From an uncultured Prevotella sp. (GTDB taxonomy: Bacteria > Bacteroidota > Bacteroidia > Bacteroidales > Bacteroidaceae): DNA of 9,162 nt. The stretch spans positions 1 through 9,162 of the forward strand of contig URDV01000080.1 in the NCBI GenBank assembly GCA_900546605.1, written 5' to 3'. How positions within the stretch are numbered: position 1 is the first letter of the stretch; every line of letters starts with the position of its first letter. The notes below the pieces were generated by a model. It was not told where the DNA came from. It did not search any database and saw only the letters and a program-made list of their open reading frames with translations. Both the position numbers and the translations under genes were made by a program. Positions 1-6,313 of this stretch are shown piece by piece.

Positions 1-26
1 GAACACCTACTCATCACCATTAATTC

Positions 27-1025
27 ATGAAGATAAAATTATTTATTTTGTGCTGCTTATTAAGCACGCTTGTGGCCTCGGCCCAAGAGTACTCATCATC
101 ATACAACACGCTACGACTGCCAGTGACAGTTCACACTGCAGCGTTAGGCGGACAGAATATCTCGCTTATTGAAGATTCGCCCGCTGCAGGGTGGAGCAAT
201 CCCGCTCTCTATGCCAATGCAAGCGATCTCTCATTAGCGCTCAACTTTATGACTTATGCAGCAGGTAGCAGTTGGATGGGTGCACACTTTGCCCATGCCT
301 TAGGCGAAAGACACACCTTGGCTGTTGGTGCACAAATGATGAACTTTGGCAAGATGGACGAAACGGACGATATGGGTAATACCATAGGTAGCATTAGTGC
401 TAAGGACTTTGTTGTGGGGGTGGGCTATAGCTATTTACTCTCTGATCGATGGTCGGGTGGTGCCAATTTAAAATTGATGGTGTCGAACTTGGCTGGTTAT
501 TCGGCCATGGCCTTTGCTGTAGATGCAGGATTGAACTATTATGATGAGGATAAGGACTTTTCAGCCTCGTTCGCTTTGCAGAACATGGGCACACAGCTGA
601 AGGCTTATGACGATGGCATACACACTCATCTACCCTTTACATTAGCTTTAGGCTTTAGCAAGGGACTTGAGCATTTGCCCATACGCTTTCATGTAACACT
701 AACCGATGTGACACGCTGGAAGTCAAGTTATTATGTGCTGCCCGATGAAAAAGATAAAGAAAAAAGCGATAAAGTGAGCTTGGGTAAGAAAGCACTTAAC
801 CACTTAGTGTTGGGATTAGATGTGTTGCCTACCAACAATCTTTATATTTCGTTGGGTTATAATTTCCGTCGTGCCTATGAGCTGAAAGCAGCAGGCTCAT
901 CACACTGGGCAGGCATTTCAGCAGGTGTAGGTTTGAATGTAAAGCGCTTTAACTTTGGCGTGTCATATGCTAAATATCATCAAGCAGGCAACTCATTTAT
1001 GGCAAATGTAGGTTATCGCATTTAA
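27..1025 (+). CDS. porQ: Type IX secretion system outer-membrane protein PorQ
   Basis: The 332-residue product starts with a clear signal peptide: a Lys-rich start, a hydrophobic core at ~4-17, and ASA before Q20, giving predicted cleavage after A19. The mature part alternates polar and hydrophobic residues, as in an outer-membrane beta-barrel, and ends in a strand with terminal YRI. A D50...NPA motif (D50, N58-A60) near the N-terminus resembles the FadL/PorV-like fold of PorQ proteins. In this family PorQ is part of the cell-surface attachment complex (with PorU, PorV and PorZ) that anchors secreted type IX cargo to lipopolysaccharide. The neighbour supports the call: porQ lies next to cmk in Porphyromonas gingivalis and related Bacteroidales. 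The ATG at 27 is chosen because it opens the signal peptide. It has no Shine-Dalgarno sequence, and the upstream region is outside the window. The identification rests on family resemblance and synteny from memory. Confidence 0.85.
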   Translation: MKIKLFILCCLLSTLVASAQEYSSSYNTLRLPVTVHTAALGGQNISLIEDSPAAGWSNPALYANASDLSLALNFMTYAAGSSWMGAHFAHALGERHTLAVGAQMMNFGKMDETDDMGNTIGSISAKDFVVGVGYSYLLSDRWSGGANLKLMVSNLAGYSAMAFAVDAGLNYYDEDKDFSASFALQNMGTQLKAYDDGIHTHLPFTLALGFSKGLEHLPIRFHVTLTDVTRWKSSYYVLPDEKDKEKSDKVSLGKKALNHLVLGLDVLPTNNLYISLGYNFRRAYELKAAGSSHWAGISAGVGLNVKRFNFGVSYAKYHQAGNSFMANVGYRI

Positions 1026-1154
1026 TGCTGCAGTCCTTTTGCCAAGCGTTAAGTGTTTGACGAAATAAGTAAGTGCTCAAATTTATTTTATCGATAGATG
1101 TTACTTTTACAAAGACAAAACATCTTCATTTGAAAGTAGAATTACACAAATAAT

Positions 1155-2798
1155 ATGAAAAAGATTGTCATAGCCATTGACGGACATTCGTCGTGTGGCA
1201 AAAGCACCATGGCCAAAGATTTGGCTCGCGAGGTGGGATACATTTATGTTGACACGGGGGCTATGTATCGTGCAGTTACATTATTTGCCTTGCAACATCA
1301 ATTGTTTAACACAGATGGTAGTGTGAAGTCAGAACAGTTGCAAAAGCTTATGCCACAGGTTGAGGTAAGTTTTCAGTTAGACCCAACTACTCACTTGCCC
1401 CTTACCTATCTTAATGGGCAATGTGTAGAAACTGAAATTCGCGGCATGGAGGTGAGTCAACACGTAAGTCCTATTGCGGCATTACCCTTTGTGCGTGCTG
1501 CAATGACGGCACAACAGCAACGCATGGGGCAAGACAAAGGCATAGTAATGGATGGTAGAGACATTGGTACGGTAGTTTTTCCGCATGCCGAACTAAAGAT
1601 TTTTGTTACAGCCTCGGCCGAGGTGCGTGCACGTCGTCGCTATGATGAACTTACTGCAAAGGGACAAGACGTTAAATATGATGACATTTTAAAGAATGTG
1701 CAAGAGCGCGATTATATCGACTCGCATCGCGAAGTAGCTCCCTTGCGACAAGCTGATGATGCCATTTTGCTCGATAACTCCAACTTGACGATAGCAGAAC
1801 AAAAGCAGTGGCTCATGACACAGTTTGCCAAGCACACCTCGTGGCTCCCTATGATAGAACGTGCTTTGGCTGATGTGCCTTACCCTAAACGTCCTGAGGG
1901 GTTGTATGAACCCATAGAATATGTGTTGTCAATGGGTGGCAAGCGTTTGCGTCCCACCTTGCTGCTTACAACTTATGCTTTATATAAGGATGATGCTGAA
2001 AAGGTGTTGCCTGCAGCAGTCGGCATCGAAACATATCACAACCACACATTGTTGCATGACGACTTGATGGATCATGCCGACATGCGTCGAGGACAACTCA
2101 CCGTGCATAAAAAGTGGAATGACAACACCGCCGTGCTCTCAGGTGACACCATGCTAATCATGGCCTTCCGACACATTATGCAGTGTCCAGGTGAAAATCA
2201 TGCAGTGGTGCTCAACTTATTTGCCCACACCGCTCAACAAATATGCGAGGGACAGCAGTATGATGTCAACTTCGAAACGCGCACAGACGTTACAGTCGAG
2301 GAGTACATTGAAATGATACGCCTAAAGACATCTGTACTGTTAGCATGTGCCACCCAAATGGGCGCTTTGTTAGCAGGAGCCCCCTCGTCCGATGCAGAGG
2401 TACTTTATCGCTTTGCTGAAAAGGTAGGATTGGCCTTCCAGTTGCAAGACGATTACTTAGATGTGTATGGTGACCCCAAGGTGTTTGGTAAGAAAATAGG
2501 GGGTGACATCATGTGTGGCAAAAAAACATTCCTACTTATCAGTGCCTATGACCATGCTGATGATGACATGAAAGCGGCATTGCTCTCACTCATCAACGAC
2601 CACGAGTTGCCTGCTAACGAAAAGGTTCGTGCCGTCACCGACATCTATAACACGCTCAATGTGCCCAACATAACGCTTTCGGCAATTGACCATTTTTATA
2701 GTGAAGCCTATGCCGAATTGCAAAAACTCTCGTTGCCACAGTCCGTATGGCAACCATTGTGGCAGTATGCAGAGTCACTATTAGGTCGAAACAAATAA
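1155..2798 (+). CDS. cmk: Fusion protein: cytidylate kinase (N-terminal) and polyprenyl diphosphate synthase (C-terminal)
   Basis: This 547-residue frame holds two enzymes. Residues 1-228 are a full-length (d)CMP kinase, which phosphorylates CMP/dCMP with ATP. It shows a P-loop GHSSCGKST (10-18), DTGAMYRA (33-40), MDGRDIGT (132-139) and the Arg-rich lid with downstream ERDYIDSHRE (184-193). Residues ~231-547 are a class I trans-prenyltransferase, which elongates allylic diphosphates with IPP. It shows GGKRLRP (261-267), first Asp-rich motif DDLMD (302-306), RR (311-312), KTS (391-393), second Asp-rich motif DDYLD (432-436) and GKKT (455-458). Both halves keep their catalytic motifs and near-normal lengths. 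There is no stop or frame change at the junction (~220-243). The prenyltransferase lacks only the few residues expected before its first helix. Internal ATGs at codons 221 and 233 could in principle give a separate prenyltransferase. The product chain length cannot be read from the sequence. tatD follows 17 nt downstream, suggesting an operon. Confidence 0.9.
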   Translation: MKKIVIAIDGHSSCGKSTMAKDLAREVGYIYVDTGAMYRAVTLFALQHQLFNTDGSVKSEQLQKLMPQVEVSFQLDPTTHLPLTYLNGQCVETEIRGMEVSQHVSPIAALPFVRAAMTAQQQRMGQDKGIVMDGRDIGTVVFPHAELKIFVTASAEVRARRRYDELTAKGQDVKYDDILKNVQERDYIDSHREVAPLRQADDAILLDNSNLTIAEQKQWLMTQFAKHTSWLPMIERALADVPYPKRPEGLYEPIEYVLSMGGKRLRPTLLLTTYALYKDDAEKVLPAAVGIETYHNHTLLHDDLMDHADMRRGQLTVHKKWNDNTAVLSGDTMLIMAFRHIMQCPGENHAVVLNLFAHTAQQICEGQQYDVNFETRTDVTVEEYIEMIRLKTSVLLACATQMGALLAGAPSSDAEVLYRFAEKVGLAFQLQDDYLDVYGDPKVFGKKIGGDIMCGKKTFLLISAYDHADDDMKAALLSLINDHELPANEKVRAVTDIYNTLNVPNITLSAIDHFYSEAYAELQKLSLPQSVWQPLWQYAESLLGRNK

Positions 2799-2815
2799 AG
2801 TGCAGTATATTTTAC

Positions 2816-3592
2816 ATGACATTTATTGATACTCATACGCATATTTATGGCGAGGAGTTTGATGCCGATCGTGCTGAAGTAGTTTCACGCGCAGTGAAGG
2901 CAGGTGCGGAACGTTTACTGTTGCCTAACATCGATGCCGCATCCATAACCCCTATGCTACAAATGTGTCAAGACTATCCTGACCTGTGTCGCCCTATGAT
3001 AGGATTGCACCCCACAGAGTTGCCAGCCGACCCTTGGCCAGTGCTTGAACGCATGGAGCATATGTTAGCAGCCCCCCATCATCCCTTCATAGCAGTGGGC
3101 GAAGTAGGAGTCGATTTATATTGGGATCATTCACGTCGCGAAGAGCAACTATCTGTATTCAAACATCAAGCCAATTGGGCGGCACACTATAATTTGCCGC
3201 TAATGGTACATAGTCGGTCAGCTCACCGCGAGTTAGTTGACACACTGTTGCCTTTAAAGCATCAGTTGCGCGGTGTCTTTCATTGTTTCGGAGGAACTAC
3301 AGATGAGGCGAACGAACTCCTCTCACTCTTTCCTAACTTTGTGTTAGGCATAGGCGGTGTGGTTACATTTAAAAAGTCAAAGTTACCAGCCGTACTTCGT
3401 GCCGCAGTTCCTGTAAGTCGCATAGTGGTCGAAACGGATGCTCCTTATCTAACCCCAACACCCTATCGTGGGCAACGCAATGAACCAGCCTACATCCCCC
3501 TGGTCATTGCCAAACTGGCCGAAGTGTATGAACTGCCTATTGAGCAAATGGAACAGACCTTGCTCAACAACACGCACAGAGTGCTGGGCTGA
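2816..3592 (+). CDS. tatD: TatD-family metal-dependent hydrolase (putative DNase)
   Basis: The product is 258 residues, a normal length for the cytoplasmic TatD family. These are TIM-barrel metalloenzymes with 3'-5' DNA exonuclease or other phosphodiesterase activity, and some members have roles in DNA repair or proofreading of D-aminoacyl-tRNA. The ligand set is complete: DTHTH with H7 and H9, GEVGVD with E96, VHSR with H132, FHCF with H156 and ETDAP with D208. The conserved RNEP (221-224) follows. I chose the ATG at 2816 because MTFIDTHTH begins directly at strand 1. An in-frame ATG at 2747 would overlap the upstream gene by 52 nt and add 23 residues unlike the family. The short gap from the fusion gene suggests co-transcription. 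I see no intrinsic terminator between the stop codon and the palindrome at 3632. The family is certain; the precise substrate is not. Confidence 0.9.
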   Translation: MTFIDTHTHIYGEEFDADRAEVVSRAVKAGAERLLLPNIDAASITPMLQMCQDYPDLCRPMIGLHPTELPADPWPVLERMEHMLAAPHHPFIAVGEVGVDLYWDHSRREEQLSVFKHQANWAAHYNLPLMVHSRSAHRELVDTLLPLKHQLRGVFHCFGGTTDEANELLSLFPNFVLGIGGVVTFKKSKLPAVLRAAVPVSRIVVETDAPYLTPTPYRGQRNEPAYIPLVIAKLAEVYELPIEQMEQTLLNNTHRVLG

Positions 3593-3631
3593 CAAGCACC
3601 CTATGATGAACTTCACTGTGTGCGTTAAGTA

Positions 3632-3779
3632 GGTATTCAAAATTAGTGGATATGAATGGGTGCCGTATTTCGTTCAGAAACATAGTTTGAAGAGGGAGCG
3701 TAGCGGGCTACGTGACCGATGAAACCTATGTTTATGGGCGAAAGAGTGCGCCAAGGCATATCGACTAATTCTGAACACA
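3632..3779. repeat. 148-bp imperfect palindrome, MITE-like
   Basis: Pairing base x with base 7411-x from 3632/3779 inward to the centre gives 51 Watson-Crick pairs, 4 G-T pairs and 18 mismatches out of 73, with no gap needed. The strongest blocks are 3641-3647 with 3764-3770, 3649-3654 with 3757-3762, 3668-3672 with 3739-3743, AAACATAG 3678-3685 with CTATGTTT 3726-3733, and CGTAGC 3699-3704 with GCTACG 3707-3712 around a two-base centre. Transcribed, it would form one long bulged hairpin. It has no open frame of note. The shape fits a miniature inverted-repeat transposable element or a REP-like palindrome. No transposase is present and no clear target duplication was seen. Its position after tatD means it could also act as a transcript end or 3' stabiliser. 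The palindrome is directly visible; its mobile origin is inferred. Confidence 0.75.
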
Positions 3780-3781
3780 AT

Positions 3782-3804
3782 TATATCAACTAATTTTGAA
3801 CACC
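3782..3804. repeat. Extra copy of the palindrome's terminal motif
   Basis: This 23-bp stretch repeats, in direct orientation 25 bp downstream, the right end of the palindrome (3757-3779). Both share ATATCnACTAATT and TGAACAC. It is also an inverted match to the left end. Paired on an axis of 7436, bases 3626-3654 match 3782-3810 at 25 of 29 positions, slightly longer than the copy inside the palindrome. The left end therefore has two candidate partners. This suggests a tandem duplication of one end or a nested insertion. Confidence 0.65.
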
Positions 3805-3934
3805 AACTTATTAGCAATCAAGTGTTAATGCTAAACGCCTGTCTATGATAGTGTGCTAATCCATTATAGAAAATCGAGTTTATAAATTTTTTTTTAATGC
3901 CAGTACATTAATTCGCTTAAAAAGCACATAGAAT
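3805..3934. other. A/T-rich non-coding spacer upstream of the rimP promoter
   Basis: No open frame with coding character was seen here. It contains TTAGCA (3811-3816) facing TGCTAA (3829-3834), with a further TGCTAA at 3854-3859, so there may be a small hairpin or operator-like site. A run of nine T lies at 3887-3895. A/T-rich DNA just upstream of the -33 box could favour promoter activity, but that is inference. Confidence 0.4.
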
Positions 3935-3967
3935 ATTGGTACAGAATTAATTTTATTCGTATCTTTG
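3935..3967 (+). promoter_or_regulatory. Bacteroidota-type promoter of the rimP-nusA-infB operon
   Basis: TATCTTTG at 3960-3967 matches the Bacteroidota -7 consensus TAnnTTTG exactly. Twenty-one bases upstream, ATTG at 3935-3938 is one base from the -33 consensus TTTG, and the spacing is within the usual 19-21 bp. Transcription would be expected to start around 3972-3975, giving a leader of about 65 nt before rimP. This is the clearest promoter in the window. Confidence 0.7.
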
Positions 3968-3977
3968 CACACAAGAT

Positions 3978-4019
3978 TGAGTGAGGGGCTTTCGAAAAAA
4001 GTTCCTCACTCATGTTTTT
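3978..4019 (+). terminator. Leader hairpin with T-rich tail: possible attenuator before rimP
   Basis: TGAGTGAGG (3978-3986) and CCTCACTCA (4004-4012) form a perfect 9-bp inverted repeat. The stem continues inward through two G-U pairs, C3989-G4001 and three A-U pairs to a 5-nt loop (3993-3997), for 15 pairs in all. TGTTTTT (4013-4019) follows at once, as in an intrinsic terminator on the + strand. The hairpin starts ~10 nt after the predicted -7 box and ends 25 nt before the rimP ATG. It therefore cannot be the end of the upstream tatD transcript unless that transcript runs through the promoter. Alternatively it may be a 5' stability element. NusA-dependent leader attenuation of nusA operons is known in other bacteria. 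A similar role here is inferred. Confidence 0.55.
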
Positions 4020-4037
4020 ACCACTCAACAACAACGA

Positions 4038-4505
4038 ATGATTGACAAAAGTTTTGTAAGGAATTTGGTGGACCAGTGGTTGGAGGGGAAAGATTACTTC
4101 CTGACCGATCTAACCATCAGCTCAGACGACCGCATTGTGGTTGAAATAGACCATGAAGAGGGCGTATGGATAGAGGACTGTGTTGAACTCAGCCGCTTTA
4201 TTGAGAGCCACCTCGATCGTGAACAAGAGGACTTTGAACTTGAAGTTGGTAGCGCAGGCATAGGCCAACCATTTAAAGTGCTCAAGCAGTATGAAATTCA
4301 TCAGGGAGAACGCGTTGAAGTACTCACGGCAGAGGGGAAGAAACTGCAAGGAGTACTAAGCAATGTTACGGCTGACGGATTTACGCTCACCATCGAAGAA
4401 AAGGTACGCGAAGAGGGCGCTAAACGTCCTAAACTCGTTGAACGCGACGTACCCTTCACCTTCGATCAGGTGAAGTCTACCAAATACATTATCGATTTTA
4501 AGTAA
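4038..4505 (+). CDS. rimP: Ribosome maturation factor RimP
   Basis: The 155-residue product has the normal length of RimP, a cytoplasmic protein that binds the free 30S subunit and assists its late assembly. The N-terminal alpha/beta domain covers ~1-80. It includes the conserved segment LEVGSAGIGQPF (68-79), where many homologues have an LEVSSPG-like sequence. The SH3-like C-terminal domain covers ~83-155 and ends in KSTKYIIDFK. The ATG at 4038 is preferred because it gives the family length and begins at helix 1. An upstream in-frame GTG at 3981 would put the leader hairpin inside the coding region and add 19 residues not typical of the family. There is no Shine-Dalgarno sequence, only an A/C-rich stretch before the ATG. 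rimP followed by nusA and infB is a conserved order across bacteria. The 416-bp gap to nusA is unusually long. Confidence 0.93.
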   Translation: MIDKSFVRNLVDQWLEGKDYFLTDLTISSDDRIVVEIDHEEGVWIEDCVELSRFIESHLDREQEDFELEVGSAGIGQPFKVLKQYEIHQGERVEVLTAEGKKLQGVLSNVTADGFTLTIEEKVREEGAKRPKLVERDVPFTFDQVKSTKYIIDFK

Positions 4506-4710
4506 AAATACATTTAAGGAGTAATGCTTAAGTAGCAATTGGGCTGCGCTTTACATGCATACACAAAAAAATGTGGGTAATCCTTCAGCAAAAGGCTTGG
4601 GCTTAACACACGAGGAATGTAAACATCCTATACCTTCCTCTGCTCAAAGCACTTTCCCTTTTGTATAATGGATACCTATATATAAGTAGTACCCGTAGGC
4701 GGATTTATTG
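4506..4710. other. Non-coding first half of the rimP-nusA spacer
   Basis: No gene or tRNA was recognised. Small inverted repeats are present: CCTT 4582-4585 with AAGG 4592-4595, and GAGGAA 4612-4617 with TTCCTC 4635-4640. None is followed by a T run, so no terminator is called. ATAAGTAGTA at 4682-4691 recurs exactly at 4854-4863. A TTTG at 4660-4663 lies upstream of TATA-rich sequence, but no good TAnnTTTG follows, so no nusA promoter is called. Confidence 0.4.
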
Positions 4711-4742
4711 GTTAACAAGTGAACAGGTAAACAAGTAAGTAG
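4711..4742. repeat. Array A of a degenerate 8-bp tandem repeat
   Basis: Four consecutive octamers read GTTAACAA, GTGAACAG, GTAAACAA and GTAAGTAG. They share GTnAACAR and keep an exact 8-bp period, with the last unit the most degenerate. The consensus GTTAACAA has a palindromic core, so units can also pair with each other across arrays. No protein or RNA role can be read directly. Confidence 0.65.
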
Positions 4743-4792
4743 GCTATACACCACTTATAATGTTAAAGTCAGAATGGTAAGAAATTAAAAAA

Positions 4793-4840
4793 CTTAACAA
4801 ATTGACCCTTTAACCCGTAAACATGTCAACTTGTTTACAA
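4793..4840. repeat. Array B of the same 8-bp repeat
   Basis: Six consecutive octamers, CTTAACAA, ATTGACCC, TTTAACCC, GTAAACAT, GTCAACTT and GTTTACAA, keep the 8-bp phase and resemble the GTTAACAA consensus of array A in the same orientation. GTAAACAAGT in array A (4727-4736) is the exact reverse complement of ACTTGTTTAC (4829-4838) here, so the two arrays could form a long-range hairpin in the mRNA leader of nusA. From memory, similar octamer arrays occur between genes in Bacteroidales. I know of no assigned function. Confidence 0.6.
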
Positions 4841-4921
4841 ATTCCACCAATGCATAAGTAGTAGAAGCAGTTACGTTAGGCACACTTAATCCGTCATCCT
4901 TAACTTAACCCATACACATCA

Positions 4922-6304
4922 ATGGCTAAGAAGAAACAAGAGACCGCAAGTCTTATTGAAACCTTTGCAGAATTCAAGCAAAATAAAAATATAGACCTCA
5001 CCACCATGGTAGGTGTGCTCGAGGAGAGCTTTCGCAGCGTTATTGCCAAGTTGTTTGGCTCTGACGAAAACTTCGATGTGATTGTAAATCCTGACAAGGG
5101 CGACTGCGAAATTTACCGCAATCGTGTAGTAGTGAATGATGACGAGGTAGAAGACCCCAACAAGCAAATTTCACTGAGCGAAGCACAAAAGATTGACGCC
5201 ACCTACGAAGTGGGCGAAGACGTTTCTGAAGAGATTCACTTTGCCGACTTTGGTCGTCGTGCCATCCTTACATTGCGTCAAACATTGGCTAGCAAAATTC
5301 TTGAGTTAGAGCACGACGCCTTATATAATAAGTATAAAGACCGCGTAGGTGAACTCATCACCGCTGAAGTTTATCAAACATGGAAGAGTGAAACCTTGCT
5401 CATGGACGAGGAAAAGAACGAACTCTACTTGCCCAAGTCACAACAAATACCCCGTGACTTCTTCCACAAAGGTGACACCGTGACAGCAGTCATTGATCGT
5501 GTTGATAACTCAAATGGCAATCCTAAAATCTACCTATCGCGCACCTCACCCGTATTTTTACAGCGTTTGCTCGAAAATGAAATACCTGAGATAGCCGAAG
5601 GTTTGATTCGTCTTTGCCGCATAGCACGCATTCCTGGCGAACGTGCTAAAATAGCCGTTGAAAGCTATGATGACCGCATCGACCCCATTGGAGCTTGTGT
5701 CGGTGTAAAGGGCAGCCGTATACATGGCGTAGTACGTGAGTTGCACAATGAAAACATTGATGTCATTTGCTTCACTAACAACATCAGCCTATTCATTCAG
5801 CGAGCACTCAACCCCGCACAAGTGTCAAACATTGTGTTGCACGAAGACACCCATAAGGCCGAGGTTTACCTACGTCCTGAAGAGGTAAGTTTAGCCATAG
5901 GCAAGGGCGGCATGAACATCAAGTTAGCTTCAATGCTCACAGAATACACCATTGATGTATTCCGCGAGGTTGAGGGCGAGGAAATGAATGAAGACATTTA
6001 CCTTGACGAATTTGCCGACGAAATTGACCAATGGGTAATTGACGCCATTAAGTCAATCGGTCTCGAAACAGCCAAGGATGTACTCAATGCACCGCGTGAA
6101 ATGCTCATCGAAAAGGCCGACCTTGAAGAAGACACCGTCGACGACGTATTGCGCGTGTTACGTGCTGAGTTCGACAATGACGAAACAGCCCAGCAACCTA
6201 CATCAGCTGAGGCCGCTCCGCAAGAGTCTACCTCAGATGCCAACTCAGCTAATAGCGACGACACTAACCAGCCTGCTGCAGAGCCAGCAGGTGAGCAAAG
6301 CTAA
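4922..6304 (+). CDS. nusA: Transcription termination/antitermination factor NusA
   Basis: The 460-residue product is a cytoplasmic RNA-polymerase-binding factor that controls pausing, intrinsic and Rho-dependent termination, and antitermination. Domains in order: N-terminal polymerase-binding domain (~1-130); S1 domain (~140-208, ending IYLSRT); KH1 (~225-290) with ARIPGERAKIAV (235-246) and DPIGACVGVKGSRI (254-267); KH2 (~300-350) with AIGKGGMNIKLA (325-336). One helix-hairpin-helix-like C-terminal segment (~362-416) is followed by a low-complexity acidic Ser/Ala/Gln/Glu tail (~417-460). The enterobacterial protein has two acidic repeats, so this one looks like the shorter form plus a disordered tail. 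The ATG at 4922 opens the first helix and lacks a Shine-Dalgarno sequence. It sits 416 nt after rimP and 91 nt before infB. A role in regulating its own operon through the leader hairpin is possible but inferred. Confidence 0.97.
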   Translation: MAKKKQETASLIETFAEFKQNKNIDLTTMVGVLEESFRSVIAKLFGSDENFDVIVNPDKGDCEIYRNRVVVNDDEVEDPNKQISLSEAQKIDATYEVGEDVSEEIHFADFGRRAILTLRQTLASKILELEHDALYNKYKDRVGELITAEVYQTWKSETLLMDEEKNELYLPKSQQIPRDFFHKGDTVTAVIDRVDNSNGNPKIYLSRTSPVFLQRLLENEIPEIAEGLIRLCRIARIPGERAKIAVESYDDRIDPIGACVGVKGSRIHGVVRELHNENIDVICFTNNISLFIQRALNPAQVSNIVLHEDTHKAEVYLRPEEVSLAIGKGGMNIKLASMLTEYTIDVFREVEGEEMNEDIYLDEFADEIDQWVIDAIKSIGLETAKDVLNAPREMLIEKADLEEDTVDDVLRVLRAEFDNDETAQQPTSAEAAPQESTSDANSANSDDTNQPAAEPAGEQS

Positions 6305-6313
6305 TGCATAGCA

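Noticed and set aside
1097..1124. GATGTT/AACATC inverted repeat and near-consensus -7 boxes (TACTTTTA 1102-1109, TTCATTTG 1125-1132) before the cmk fusion gene
   Set aside because: The arms are only 6 bp. Each candidate box has at least one mismatch and lacks a TTTG at the right distance, so neither a promoter nor a hairpin is supported well enough to annotate.
2747..2815. ATG at 2747 as the tatD start
   Set aside because: The added 23 residues overlap the fusion gene's C-terminal codons and precede the family's usual first strand, which starts at MTFIDTHTH from 2816.
3981..4037. GTG at 3981 as the rimP start
   Set aside because: It would place the leader hairpin in the coding region and add 19 residues outside the usual RimP length. 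The ATG at 4038 fits the family.
4094..4349. Short - strand open frames inside rimP, nusA and porQ
   Set aside because: They overlap strongly supported sense genes, have no family motifs or start context, and behave as frame shadows.
4711..4840. CRISPR array or tRNA gene in the rimP-nusA spacer
   Set aside because: The repeats are 8 bp and contiguous with no unique spacers, so this is not CRISPR. No cloverleaf or T-loop motif was found, unlike the tRNA that precedes this operon in enterobacteria.
6039..6311. 90-codon + strand frame overlapping the end of nusA
   Set aside because: It is the +1-type shadow of the low-complexity NusA tail. The NusA frame is intact to its stop at 6304.
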